From Acidobacteriota bacterium (GTDB lineage Bacteria > Acidobacteriota > Blastocatellia > RBC074), in contig JACPYM010000011.1 in the NCBI GenBank assembly GCA_016196035.1, forward strand, positions 1 through 64,000: a stretch of 64,000 nucleotides of DNA. Direction: 5' to 3'. The position numbers and the translations under genes are program-made. The notes under the pieces are model-generated. The model ran no database searches, was not told where the DNA came from, and worked only from the letters and a program-made list of their open reading frames with translations. Within the stretch, counting starts at the first letter, position 1. Every line of letters starts with the position of its first letter. Shown in pieces: positions 54,398 through 64,000 of the stretch.

Positions 54398-57300
54398 ATG
54401 AAACGACACATCACCTTAATCGTAGTGCTGCTGAGCTTGTTGGCCGGCTTCGCGTTGTGGCGCGCCGCGCGCACGCAGGCCGCGCCCTTTGCCACGCTGC
54501 GCGTGCCGGAAGACCACGCCACCATTCAAGCCGCCATTAACGCCGCGCAAGCTGGCGATACGGTGGATGTCAGGGCAGGCACTTACAACGGCGCGGGCAA
54601 CCGCGAACTCACCGTCAACAAAGCCATCACAATCAAATGCCGCACGGGCACCGGCGACGATTGCATCGTTGAGGATGGACGGGGGCTTGCCGCCCGCACC
54701 ATCGTTACCTTCAGCACGCCGAACGTGACGCCCGTGCTCGACGGCTTCACGCTGCGCGCCGGCACCGGCTTCGGTTTCATTGCGGGCGGCATGTACATTT
54801 ACAACGGCGCGCAGCCGCTCATCCGCAATTGCAAAATCACCGGGAACAACGCCATCAACGAGAACGGCGGCGTGCTGGTCGAAAACGCTTTCCCGGAATT
54901 CCGCAACTGCGCGATCAGCGGCAATCTCGGCACCGGGATGAAGGTGACTGGCGTGAGCATTGCCGCGCTCAGCGATTGCACCCTCAGCAACAACACGAGT
55001 GACGGGTTGAAAGTCGGCGCGTCCACCCTCGGCCTTTTCAACGAGGCCAGCGGCAAGCCCACGGCGCTCATCAGCAACTGCCGCTTCGAGAACAACACCC
55101 AGTCCGGTCTGGAAGTGGCCTCCATCGTGCCGGACTCAGAACCGTCGGCCATCGTGACGGGCAGCGTCTTTAGCGGGAATGGACAATCCGGCGTGGACGC
55201 ATTTAACGCCGACACGCTGAGCCTGACCAACTGCGCCTTGCTCTTCAACACGGGCATCGCTCCGAACGCCGGCGGCCTCAATCTCCTCCTGGCGCGCCAG
55301 TTCGCGCTCACCAACTCGCTGGTGGTTGGCAATCGCGTCATCCCCCGCGTCGCGCAACCGGGCGTGCTCGATTCACCGGCGAGCGCGGTGGCGCTCACGT
55401 TTCCCCGCGCCGCCGCCGTCACCAATTGCACCATCACGAGTCACAATTCCCCCACGCTGCCGACGATGTATTTTGTCCCGGCACTCGACACCAGTCTCGT
55501 CAATGTTCCCTTTCGCGTGACCAACACGATCTTCTGGGGCAATACCGCCACCACGGACATCATCGGCGTGAACACACCGGGCTACCCGGCGGTTACCGTC
55601 AGCGCCTGCGACTCGCAACGCGGCACGATGGACGTGGCGGACGGCGGCGGCAATCTCAACGTTGATCCGCTTTTCGTGCGCAACGCGCTGACCAACGGCG
55701 CGACTGATGCGGGCGATTTGCGTTTGCAAAACACTTCGCCGGTCATCAATCGCGGCACGACCGCCGGTCTCGATCTCAACATCTTTCCCAAAAACGTCAA
55801 CAACACGCCGCTCGATTACGCCGGGAACCCGCGCGTGTTTTGCGCCGGGCAGATTGACCAGGGGGCGTATGAGAATCAGTCCACGCCCAGCGGCGGGCAG
55901 CTCGTTTTCGGCCAACAACCGAACGGCACGACGCCCAACACGCCGCTCAGTCCGACGGTCACGGTGCGGCTGGTGGATGCTTGCGGCACTTTGATGAACA
56001 GCAACGCCGCGGTCACGCTCACGCTCAACAACGCCAACGGCGCGACGCTCAGCGGCGGCAGCGTCAACGCGGTCGGCGGCAGCGCCACCTTCAACAATCT
56101 GGCCGTCAGCAAATCCGGCATCGGCTACACGCTCACGGCTGCCAGCGGAGCGTTGACGGGGGCGACCTCGAATGCGTTTGACATCGCCTGTCCCAACATC
56201 ACTATCGGCACGCCCGCCAGCGCCATGCTCGGCGTGCTTTACAGCAGTTCGATTGCCGCCACACCGGCAGCACCCAGCGGCCAGAGTTACCAGTACTCGC
56301 TGGCGAATAACACCAGTCTGCCGAGCGGCTTGATTCTGGTGAGCAACGCCGCCGGCATCGGCGGCATACCGGCGGTCAGCGGCAATTTCAGCTTCGACCT
56401 CAAAGCCGAGTTATTCAACGGCAACGTCTCGACCGGCTGTAGCGTGACGCAAACGCGCACGATCAACGTGACCTGCGTGAGCAATCCGATGGTGACGAAT
56501 CGGAATGACAGCGGCGCGGGCAGTTTGCGCGAAGCCATTGCCACGGCCTGCGCGGGCAGCACGATCAGCTTTGCCGACGGGCTGACGGGGACGCTGTCAT
56601 TGACCTCGGATGAACTGAAGATCGAGCGGAGCCTGACGATTCAGGGGCCGGGCGCGAACCTGTTGAACGTGCAGCGCGGCAGCGGCACGCCCAACATTCG
56701 CATCTTCCACATCACGGCGGGCGACGTGACGCTGGCGGGCTTGACGATGTCCAATGGGCAGGCGACGCCCGACCGCAATGGCGGCGGCGTGCTCAACGAA
56801 GGCACGGGCACGGTCACAGTCACGCGTAGCACGCTCAGCGGCAACTCGGCTGATTACGGCGGCGGCGGCATCGCCAACTTCAGCACGGGCGCGGTTACGG
56901 TCACGTACAGCACGCTCAGCGGCAACTCGGCCACCTCGGTGGGCGGCGGCATTTATAACGCCAACCTAGGCACGATCACGGTCGTCAACAGCACGCTCAC
57001 CGGCAACACTTCGACCGTCAACGGCGGCCAAGGCGGCGGCCTTTATAACGGCAACGGCCTGGGCGGCACGGTCACTCTCACCAACTGCACGGTCGCCGGC
57101 AACACGGCCAACCGCGCCGGGGGCATTTATAACCAGGGCGCAGACTTGGTGCGGCTCAGAAATACGCTCGTCGCGGCGAATACCGCGACGACTGCCCCAG
57201 ATGCCTTCGGCGGCCTGACCTCGCTGGGCAACAACCTGCTGGGCAAGAGTGACGGCAGCACGGGCCTCACGAACAATGTGAACAACGACAAGGTGGGCAC

Positions 57301-60300
57301 GCTGGCCGCGCCGCTCGATCCGCTGCTTGCCGCGCCCGGCAATTACGGCGGCCCCACGCAGACGCAGCGCCCGCTGCCCGGTTCGCCGGCCATCAACGCG
57401 GGCGACAACTGCGTCTTCGACAACACCTGCTCGCCCAATCCGCTCGGCTTCAACCTGACCAGCGATCAGCGCGGTGCAACCTTCAGTCGGAAAGTGGGCG
57501 GCACGATGGACATCGGCGCGGTCGAGACCAGCTACGCGCTCGCGGCCACCGGCGGCACGCCGCAAAGCACGGTCGTCAACACGAACTTCACCAATCCATT
57601 GGTCGCCACGCTGACCGAATCCGGTCAACCGGTCAGCGGCGTTTCAATCACCTTCACCGCGCAAGCCGCCAACAACGGCGCGAGCGCGAGCTTCACCGGC
57701 AGCAACCCGGCGACGACCAACGCCAGCGGACAAGCCAGCGTGAACGTCGCGGCGAATGCCTTCACGGGCAGTTACAGCGTGACGGCCAATACCACGCCGG
57801 GCCTGGCGACGGCGGCCAGTTTCACGCTGACCAATACCTGCCCAATGATCACGGTGAATGCGCCTGCCACGACGACCGGCACGGCGGGCTTCGCCTTCAA
57901 TCAAATGTTCACGCAAACAGGCGGCGTTGGCGCGCCGACGTTCAGCTTGCAAAGCGGGACCTTGCCGCAGGGCTTGACGCTGGCGGGCAATGGTGTCTTG
58001 AGCGGCACGCCCGTGCAAACGGGCACGTTCCCGCTGACGGTCAAAGCCACCGACGCGAACAACTGCACCGGCCTGAGCGCGCCGTATAACCTGGTGATTG
58101 GCTGCCCGACCCTCACGTTGAGCGCGTTGCCAGCCGCGACAGCGGGCACGTTGTTCACGGCGAACCTGAACGCGAGTCCGGCGGGCGGCAATTATCAATT
58201 CAGCAGCGCCGACAAACCGGCCTGGTTGACGCTGGCCGCCAATGGCGCACTCACGGGCACGCCGCCGACGGCGGGGCCGGTGAACTTCACCCTCGGCGTG
58301 ACCGGCTTTGGCGGCGCGTGCGGACAAAGCTTCAATGTCACGCTCGTGGTCAACTGCCCAAGCCTCATGCTCGCGCCGGCGACGTTACCCAATGCGGCGA
58401 TCAACACCGCCTATCCAACAATGCTCAGCGCGACGCCGGCGGGTGGCAATTACAGCTTTGTGGTGACGAGTGGTTTGTTACCCGCCGGGTTGGCGCTCAA
58501 CGGCAATGGCAGTTTCAGCGGCGCGCCGACGCAAAGCGGCGTGTTCAACTTCCGCGTCACGGCGACGGGCTTCGGCGCGTGCGGCAGCTTTCGCGATTAT
58601 GTATTGACGGTCGAATGTCCGGGCGTGTCACTCAATCCGGCCAGCTTGCCGGGCGGCATGGTAGGCGCGGCGTATAACCAAAGCATCGCGGCAAGTCCGG
58701 CGGGTGCGTACAGCTACAACGTGACGAGTGGGGCGTTGCCGGTGGGGTTGACACTCAATGCGGCGACGGGCGCGTTGACGGGCACGCCTGCGCAAGCGGG
58801 CACGTTCAGCTTCACGCTGGCGGCGGCGGCGGGCGCGTGTGCGGCCTCACGCAGCTACACGGTGACGATGGGTTGCGCGGGCATCACGCTGGGCGCGTTG
58901 GCGAATGCCACGGTGGGCACGAGCTACGCGGGCAGCGTGGCGGCGTCGCCGAGCGGCGCGTACACCTATGCGTTGGTCACGGGCGGCTTGCCTGTCGGGT
59001 TGATGCTCAATGCCACAACCGGCGCGCTGACGGGTACGCCGAGCAGCACTGGGACTTTCAACTTCACGCTCAAAGCACAAACGGCGAATGGGTGCGGCGG
59101 GCAGCAGAGCTACGCGCTGGTGGTGGGCTGTCCAACGATCGCACTGTCAGCGCTGGCGACGCCGACGTTAAATACGGCCTACAACCAAACGATCAGTGCG
59201 ACACCGGCGGGCGGCAACTATGTTTACGCCGTCAGCAGTGGCGCGCTGCCAGCGGGCTTGGCATTGAATGCGGCCACCGGCGCGTTGACGGGCACACCGA
59301 CAGCGGCGGGCGCGTATAGCTTCACCCTCACAGCCACGGGCTTCGGCACATGCACGGGCAGTCGCACGTACAGCGGCGTCATTGCGAGCACTTGCCCGAC
59401 AATTACCTTGTCGGCCCTGCCGAATGGGCAACCGGGACAGCTTTACAGCCAGGTCGTGACGGGTTCGCCGAGCGCGACGTATAGCTACGCTGTGACAGCG
59501 GGCAGCGTACCGCCGGGGCTGACGTTCATCGCGGCGGGCGGCTTGCTCTATGGCTATCCGACAGCGGCGGGCACCTACAACTTCACCATTACAGCGACGG
59601 ATGCAAACAATTGCACGGGCGCGCGCGCTTACACGCTGAGCATCGGCAGCGGCGCGGCGGCGCTGGCAATGCAGGCGGACTACGACGGCGACGGCAAGGC
59701 CGATCCGGCGCTCTGGGCGGCGCAGGAATGTCTCTGGCGCATCAGCAAGAGCAGCACCCAACAAGCCGAACAGCAAAGCTGGGGCATGGCGGGCGATGTA
59801 ACGTTGCTGGGCGATTATGATGGCGACGGCAAATCCGACTTGGCGGTCTTTCGTCCCAGCAACGCGACGTTTTATGTGAAGCGTAGCAGCGATGGTGGCT
59901 ACCTCATCAAGCAATGGGGCTTGAGTACGGACGTGCCGGTGCCCGGCGATTACGACGGCGACGGCAAGACGGATATTGCCGTCTGGCGCGGGTCGAACGG
60001 GACTTGGTATGTGCTGCGCAGTGCGGATCAGCAGCCTGAAGTGACGGCCTGGGGCGCGGGCTACGCGCCGTACCACGACGTGCCGGTGCCAGGCAATTAC
60101 GATGGCGATGGCAAGACCGATCTCGCCGTCTTCCGGCGCGCGACCGGCACCTGGCTGATCAAGCGCAGCAGTGACGGGCAATTCACGATCAAGCAATGGG
60201 GCGTGGGAACGGATGTGCCGGTGCCGGGCGATTACGACGGCGACGGCAAAACGGACATCACGGTCTGGCGCGGCGCGGAAGGCAATTGGTACGTGCTGCG

Positions 60301-60517
60301 TTCGAGTGATCAGCGTGCCCAAGTCTCAGCCTGGGGTTCAACGGCGGTCGGCGATGCGCCCGCGCCGGGCGATTACGACGGTGACGGCCAAGCTGATCTG
60401 ACGGTCTGGCGCGGGCCAACAGGCGCTTGGTACGTGCGGGAGAGCCGCACGCAGACCGTGCGCACCCAAAGTCTCGGTCAAAGCGGCGACCGCCTCATCG
60501 GTCAGCCCGCGCGCTAA
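54398..60517 (+). CDS. Giant secreted beta-helix/He_PIG/FG-GAP protein
   Basis: This is a 2039-residue protein. The signal peptide is at residues 4-30 (ITLIVVLLSLLAGFALW). A right-handed beta-helix (about 38-490) starts VPEDHATIQAAINAAQAGDT. A Big_1-like segment covers about 500-610. A CSLREA-type beta-helix (about 694-1040) contains NRNDSGAGSLREAIATAC and GGGIYN turns. A further Ig-like segment is followed by about seven He_PIG repeats (about 1147-1747; LPVGLTLNAATGALTGTPAQ style). The C-terminal FG-GAP repeats (about 1757-2039) have DYDGDGKTDIAVW loops. It is probably surface-exposed and adhesive or glycan-binding. The modules resemble those of the gene at 16636-20319. Confidence 0.92.
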   Translation: MKRHITLIVVLLSLLAGFALWRAARTQAAPFATLRVPEDHATIQAAINAAQAGDTVDVRAGTYNGAGNRELTVNKAITIKCRTGTGDDCIVEDGRGLAARTIVTFSTPNVTPVLDGFTLRAGTGFGFIAGGMYIYNGAQPLIRNCKITGNNAINENGGVLVENAFPEFRNCAISGNLGTGMKVTGVSIAALSDCTLSNNTSDGLKVGASTLGLFNEASGKPTALISNCRFENNTQSGLEVASIVPDSEPSAIVTGSVFSGNGQSGVDAFNADTLSLTNCALLFNTGIAPNAGGLNLLLARQFALTNSLVVGNRVIPRVAQPGVLDSPASAVALTFPRAAAVTNCTITSHNSPTLPTMYFVPALDTSLVNVPFRVTNTIFWGNTATTDIIGVNTPGYPAVTVSACDSQRGTMDVADGGGNLNVDPLFVRNALTNGATDAGDLRLQNTSPVINRGTTAGLDLNIFPKNVNNTPLDYAGNPRVFCAGQIDQGAYENQSTPSGGQLVFGQQPNGTTPNTPLSPTVTVRLVDACGTLMNSNAAVTLTLNNANGATLSGGSVNAVGGSATFNNLAVSKSGIGYTLTAASGALTGATSNAFDIACPNITIGTPASAMLGVLYSSSIAATPAAPSGQSYQYSLANNTSLPSGLILVSNAAGIGGIPAVSGNFSFDLKAELFNGNVSTGCSVTQTRTINVTCVSNPMVTNRNDSGAGSLREAIATACAGSTISFADGLTGTLSLTSDELKIERSLTIQGPGANLLNVQRGSGTPNIRIFHITAGDVTLAGLTMSNGQATPDRNGGGVLNEGTGTVTVTRSTLSGNSADYGGGGIANFSTGAVTVTYSTLSGNSATSVGGGIYNANLGTITVVNSTLTGNTSTVNGGQGGGLYNGNGLGGTVTLTNCTVAGNTANRAGGIYNQGADLVRLRNTLVAANTATTAPDAFGGLTSLGNNLLGKSDGSTGLTNNVNNDKVGTLAAPLDPLLAAPGNYGGPTQTQRPLPGSPAINAGDNCVFDNTCSPNPLGFNLTSDQRGATFSRKVGGTMDIGAVETSYALAATGGTPQSTVVNTNFTNPLVATLTESGQPVSGVSITFTAQAANNGASASFTGSNPATTNASGQASVNVAANAFTGSYSVTANTTPGLATAASFTLTNTCPMITVNAPATTTGTAGFAFNQMFTQTGGVGAPTFSLQSGTLPQGLTLAGNGVLSGTPVQTGTFPLTVKATDANNCTGLSAPYNLVIGCPTLTLSALPAATAGTLFTANLNASPAGGNYQFSSADKPAWLTLAANGALTGTPPTAGPVNFTLGVTGFGGACGQSFNVTLVVNCPSLMLAPATLPNAAINTAYPTMLSATPAGGNYSFVVTSGLLPAGLALNGNGSFSGAPTQSGVFNFRVTATGFGACGSFRDYVLTVECPGVSLNPASLPGGMVGAAYNQSIAASPAGAYSYNVTSGALPVGLTLNAATGALTGTPAQAGTFSFTLAAAAGACAASRSYTVTMGCAGITLGALANATVGTSYAGSVAASPSGAYTYALVTGGLPVGLMLNATTGALTGTPSSTGTFNFTLKAQTANGCGGQQSYALVVGCPTIALSALATPTLNTAYNQTISATPAGGNYVYAVSSGALPAGLALNAATGALTGTPTAAGAYSFTLTATGFGTCTGSRTYSGVIASTCPTITLSALPNGQPGQLYSQVVTGSPSATYSYAVTAGSVPPGLTFIAAGGLLYGYPTAAGTYNFTITATDANNCTGARAYTLSIGSGAAALAMQADYDGDGKADPALWAAQECLWRISKSSTQQAEQQSWGMAGDVTLLGDYDGDGKSDLAVFRPSNATFYVKRSSDGGYLIKQWGLSTDVPVPGDYDGDGKTDIAVWRGSNGTWYVLRSADQQPEVTAWGAGYAPYHDVPVPGNYDGDGKTDLAVFRRATGTWLIKRSSDGQFTIKQWGVGTDVPVPGDYDGDGKTDITVWRGAEGNWYVLRSSDQRAQVSAWGSTAVGDAPAPGDYDGDGQADLTVWRGPTGAWYVRESRTQTVRTQSLGQSGDRLIGQPAR

Positions 60518-60667
60518 CGCAAGCAAGCGGATGGCTGGCACGCTTGCTGGGGTGCGGTGTTGAGCAGGTTCACCGCCGCACCCCAATACGGCAAGCGGCA
60601 AAGCACGGCAATCAACCTCCTCCCCCTCCGCTGTCCACGCGACAGCGTCAAACCACGGAGAATCCCG

Positions 60668-63600
60668 ATGAAACGACAACTTATCACGCTGAGTATTACC
60701 CTTTGTCTGTTGCTGGGTCTGACCTTTTGGCAGCGCCCGCAAGCGATCACTGTAAAGGCTGCCCCGCCAGCAGTAGCTTGCTCAACCGCGAGTTTTAGCA
60801 CTGCCACCAATTTTGCGACGGGGAGCAATACGTTCCCGTACTCCGTCGCGGTCGGCGATTTCAACGGCGACAGCAGGCTTGATCTCGTCACGGCGAATTT
60901 GTTCACCGGCAATGTCGCACTGCTGCTCGGCAATGGGATGGGCGGCTTCGGTGCGGCCACCCTCTTCGGCATGGGAGTCCTGCCGGATGCGGTTGCTGCC
61001 GCCGATGTGAATGGTGACGGCAAGCTCGACATCATCACCGCCGATGCGGGCGACAACGGTGGCCGGGTGTCAGTGCGGCTAGGCGATGGGATGGGCGGCT
61101 TTGGTGCTCGCACATTCTTCAATCTCTTTGGCTTTGGCTTCAATACTGTCGAGCCGCACGACATTGTTGCCAGCGATCTCAACGGCGACGGCAAGCTTGA
61201 TCTCATCACCGCGAATTTCGAATCGGATAACGCCGCCGTGTTGCTCAACAATTGCACCGCGCCCTGCGCCACGCCGAGTTTTGCCAACCCGGTGTTTTAT
61301 GCCACCGGTTTGAATGCTGGCTCGGTCGCCGTGGGCGATGTCAACGGCGACGGCAAGCGCGATCTGGTGGTAACGAATCACAATAGTTCCAACGTCTCGG
61401 TGCTGCTGGGCAACGGCAACGGCACGTTTCAGACGGCAGTCAACTTCAATCCCAACGGCCAGCCGCTGGCGGTCACGCTGGGTGATGTCAACGGCGACGG
61501 CAAGCCCGATCTGCTCGTCGCCAATGACAATCAGGACCAGGTCGCGGTATTGCTCAACACGTATACCGCGCCGACCTTCAACACATCGAGCTTCGGCGCA
61601 GCCACCAGTTTCAACGCCGGAGATCACCCGCTAGCCATTGACACAGGTGATTTCGATAGCGACGGCAAGCTCGATGTCGTGACCGCGAACCTGAGTGCCA
61701 GCAACGTCACAGTGCTGCTCGGCAATGGGATGGGTGGCTTCGGCACGGCCAAACCGTTCGCGGTCGCCGCCGCGCCGCGCTGGGTCGCCGCCCGTGATTT
61801 CAACGGCGATGGCAAACTCGACCTCGTCACTCCCACTGATGCCGACAACGTTTCGGTGCTGCTCAATAATTGCTTGCCCAATCAAGCACCGACGATCACG
61901 GCGCTCGGCGTCGCGCGCAATGCGGGCGCGCCTGCCAGCAATTCCGCCATCGCCACGGTCAGTGACGCCGAAGACGCCGAAAATACGCTGAGCGTCACCG
62001 TCAACAATGCCGGCAGCGCCACCGTCAATGGCGTCACGGTCAGCAACATCAGCGTGGATAGCAGCGGCAATGTCACGGCGGATGTCGCGGCGGTTTGCGC
62101 GTCGTCGTCGGCGAGTTTTACTTTGCGCGTGACAGATAGCGGTACGCTGGCCGCCACGGCCACGCTCACCGTCACGGTAACGCACGCCGCCACGCCGCTC
62201 GCTATCAACGTGCCGGCCACTCAACCCAGTTGCAACGGCGCGACCAACGGCAGCCTGACGATCAACGTGGACAACGGCACCGGCCCTTTCCAATACTCGA
62301 TTGATAATGGCGCGCATTTCAGCAGCACGGCCACGTTCACCGGCCTGGGCGCGGGCACCTATAACGTCATCGTCAAAGACGCCTACGACTGCAACCGGGC
62401 GATGGTAAATATCGTGCTGGGGCAACCGGCGGCCCTCAGCTTCACCACCACGCCCGTCAGCCCGACCTGCAATGGCGGGATGGACGGCAGCCTGACGATC
62501 AATGCCACGGGCGGCACGGGCGCGAAGCAGTATTCGATCAACAACGGCACGAGTTTCAGCAACACGCCCACGTTCTCTGGCCTGGGCGCAGGCACCTATC
62601 CCGTCGTGGTCAAAGACGCCAACAACTGCCAGACAGCGGCGGCGAATGTCACGTTGACGCCGCCAACAGCCATCAGCTTCACCACTACGCCGGTCAATCC
62701 AAGCTGCAACGGCGGGACGAATGGCAGCCTGACCATCAACGCCACGGGCGGCACGGGCGCGTTGCAGTATTCGATCAATAACGGTCAAAGCTTCAGCGCG
62801 AACGCGCAATTCAACGGCCTGGGCGCAGGCACCTATCAGGTCATCGTGAAGGACGCGAACAACTGCCAAACGGCGGCGGCGACTGTCACGCTGGCGCAAC
62901 CCAATGCCCTTGCGTTCAACGTCACGCCGGTTGCACCGACCTGTAATGGCGGCACAAATGGCAGCTTGACCATTCAAGCCACGGGCGGCACGGGCGCGCT
63001 GCTGTATTCCATCAACAACGGCCAGAGCTTTGGGTCCAATCCCGTGTTTACGGATTTGGCGGCGGGTCTCTATCCGGTCGTCGTGAAAGACGCGAATCAA
63101 TGTTTCTCGGCGGCGCAAACCATCACGCTGACGCAACCGGCGGCGTTGGCCTTGAGTCCGGCGGCACTGCCCACCGGCTTCGCGGGCCAGTCGTTCACGC
63201 AAGTCTTTACGGCCAGCGGCGGCACAGGCACGAAGAGCATCAGCCTGGCAGGCGCGTTGCCGAATTGGCTGAGCTTCACGCCCGCGACGGCGACGCTGAG
63301 CGGAACTGCGCCGCAACCGGCGACGGTGAGCTTTGCGCTGGTCGTGACAGACCAGGCGGGCTGCACGGCGAGGTTCAATTACACGCTGAATTTTGTTTGC
63401 CCCTCCATCACGCTCGCGCCCGCGAGCTTGCCCAACGCCGCCATCAACACGGCATATCCCCAAACGCTCACCGCCTCGCCGACGGGGACATACAGCTTCG
63501 CCGTCACCAGCGGTCTGTTGCCGGCGGGCTTGACGCTCAACAGCAATGGCGGCTTCGGCGGCGCGCCCATGCAAAGCGGCGTGTTCAACTTCCGCGTCAC

Positions 63601-64000
63601 GGCGAGCGGCTTTGGCGTGTGCAGCGGCTTTCGCGATTATGTATTGCAGGTGGATTGCCCTGGGGTGACGCTCACGCCGGCGAGCCTGCCGGGCGGCCTG
63701 CTGGGCGTGGCATACAACCAAAGCGTCGCCGCCACGCCTGCGGGCAGTTATAGCTACAGTGTGACGAGCGGCGCGCTGCCGGCGGGCTTGACGCTCAATA
63801 CGGCGACGGGCGCGCTCACGGGCACGCCGACGCAATCCGGCACGTTCACCTTCACCATCCGGGCCAGCGCGGGCAATTGTGCGGGGTCGCAAGGCTACAG
63901 CGTGACCATTGGCTGCTCGTCCCTGCTGTTTGCCACGACTTCGCCGCTGACAGCGGGCCAGGCGGGGATTGCTTATACGCAAACAATCGCGGTCACGCCT
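60668..64000 (+). CDS. Giant secreted FG-GAP/SprB/He_PIG protein (partial, runs off right edge)
   Basis: It starts at ATG 60668 and stays open to the window end (at least 1111 codons). The signal peptide is at about residues 1-30 (ITLSITLCLLLGLTFW). About seven FG-GAP repeats (35-405) have DFNGDSRLDLVTAN and DVNGDGKLDII loops. Four SprB repeats (about 512-824) follow with CNGGTNGSLTINATGGTG and GLGAGTYQVIVKDANNC. He_PIG repeats begin about residue 825. SprB repeats are known from the gliding adhesin of Flavobacterium. Here they are in an acidobacterial-type protein. A long opposite-strand open frame over 61631-63982 is a shadow. Confidence 0.9.
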   Translation, partial: MKRQLITLSITLCLLLGLTFWQRPQAITVKAAPPAVACSTASFSTATNFATGSNTFPYSVAVGDFNGDSRLDLVTANLFTGNVALLLGNGMGGFGAATLFGMGVLPDAVAAADVNGDGKLDIITADAGDNGGRVSVRLGDGMGGFGARTFFNLFGFGFNTVEPHDIVASDLNGDGKLDLITANFESDNAAVLLNNCTAPCATPSFANPVFYATGLNAGSVAVGDVNGDGKRDLVVTNHNSSNVSVLLGNGNGTFQTAVNFNPNGQPLAVTLGDVNGDGKPDLLVANDNQDQVAVLLNTYTAPTFNTSSFGAATSFNAGDHPLAIDTGDFDSDGKLDVVTANLSASNVTVLLGNGMGGFGTAKPFAVAAAPRWVAARDFNGDGKLDLVTPTDADNVSVLLNNCLPNQAPTITALGVARNAGAPASNSAIATVSDAEDAENTLSVTVNNAGSATVNGVTVSNISVDSSGNVTADVAAVCASSSASFTLRVTDSGTLAATATLTVTVTHAATPLAINVPATQPSCNGATNGSLTINVDNGTGPFQYSIDNGAHFSSTATFTGLGAGTYNVIVKDAYDCNRAMVNIVLGQPAALSFTTTPVSPTCNGGMDGSLTINATGGTGAKQYSINNGTSFSNTPTFSGLGAGTYPVVVKDANNCQTAAANVTLTPPTAISFTTTPVNPSCNGGTNGSLTINATGGTGALQYSINNGQSFSANAQFNGLGAGTYQVIVKDANNCQTAAATVTLAQPNALAFNVTPVAPTCNGGTNGSLTIQATGGTGALLYSINNGQSFGSNPVFTDLAAGLYPVVVKDANQCFSAAQTITLTQPAALALSPAALPTGFAGQSFTQVFTASGGTGTKSISLAGALPNWLSFTPATATLSGTAPQPATVSFALVVTDQAGCTARFNYTLNFVCPSITLAPASLPNAAINTAYPQTLTASPTGTYSFAVTSGLLPAGLTLNSNGGFGGAPMQSGVFNFRVTASGFGVCSGFRDYVLQVDCPGVTLTPASLPGGLLGVAYNQSVAATPAGSYSYSVTSGALPAGLTLNTATGALTGTPTQSGTFTFTIRASAGNCAGSQGYSVTIGCSSLLFATTSPLTAGQAGIAYTQTIAVTP

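Noticed and set aside
59168-60322. Minus-strand open frame (384 codons) opposite FG-GAP repeats
   Set aside because: A shadow of the repeated DYDGDGKTD codons; no start signal or domain.
61631-63982. Long minus-strand open frame (783 codons) under the last giant gene
   Set aside because: It is antisense to a clear secreted repeat protein; high GC and repeated codons remove stops. The translation is rich in Arg and Ala without any domain.

Overview
The window reads as chromosome of a free-living Gram-negative bacterium, most likely an Acidobacteriota of the class Blastocatellia. This is an inference from gene content. The markers are an Oar-like TonB-dependent receptor with an N-terminal carboxypeptidase-regulatory domain, CHAT-TPR proteins next to ECF sigma factors, CadC-like winged-helix/TPR regulators, two-component propeller kinases, and several giant secreted proteins built from putative-Ig (He_PIG) and FG-GAP repeats. 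kdsB implies lipopolysaccharide with Kdo. The DNA is GC-rich throughout and coding is dense. I see no rRNA, tRNA, CRISPR array, prophage or IS transposase.

Layout. 1-0.9 kb: a composite palindromic repeat that has destroyed the 5' end of a xisH gene, followed by an intact xisI reading frame. 0.9-10.4 kb: a BadF-type amino-sugar kinase and murQ (cell-wall amino-sugar recycling). Between them, on the opposite strand, lies a four-gene set: clostripain-like C11 protease, TPR-CHAT protease, ECF sigma factor and putative membrane anti-sigma factor. 10.4-16.3 kb: small genes including an overlapping DUF3990/small-protein pair, lysA, a DUF1080 protein and hflX. 16.6-26.7 kb: a giant secreted He_PIG/FG-GAP protein, a small HTH protein, a winged-helix TPR regulator and secreted or hypothetical proteins. 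26.8-28.2 kb: an enoyl-CoA hydratase-like protein and pssA. 28.2-28.6 kb: repeats. 29-37 kb, minus strand: TonB receptor, heparinase II/III-like lyase, a DUF3782 nuclease-like protein and a MetE-like protein. 37.4-41 kb: a histidine kinase with an NtrC-type regulator, and a BON-domain protein. 41-49.5 kb: PP2C phosphatase, cystathionine gamma-synthase, HD phosphohydrolase, Ser/Thr kinase, kdsB, HAD phosphatase and def. 49.6-64 kb: a propeller histidine kinase with a NarL-type regulator, a receiver-only protein and two giant secreted proteins, the last running off the right edge.

The most striking non-coding feature is the number of long intergenic palindromes. I see at least four types. Type A is a composite about 190-300 bp long with CGTGGGTT and GTCGCGTCAGCGAC modules (three copies). 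Type B hairpins have a GGTAC...GTGAGC-type arm (five copies, one inside a reading frame). A third type has arms made of 7-mer or similar short tandem units. The fourth is single perfect inverted repeats. Two type A copies lie in opposite orientation at 1-192 and about 28253-28450, bracketing 28 kb.

The best candidate for an undescribed system is the minus-strand set at 1861-8669. Two unrelated clan CD-type proteases sit directly upstream of a sigma/anti-sigma pair. This suggests, by inference only, sigma release by proteolysis, as known for the TPR-CHAT/Csx30/RpoE part of type III-E CRISPR but with no CRISPR here. A second candidate is the DUF3990 (ADP-ribosyltransferase-like) gene with its ATGA-overlapping small partner at 10638-11476.
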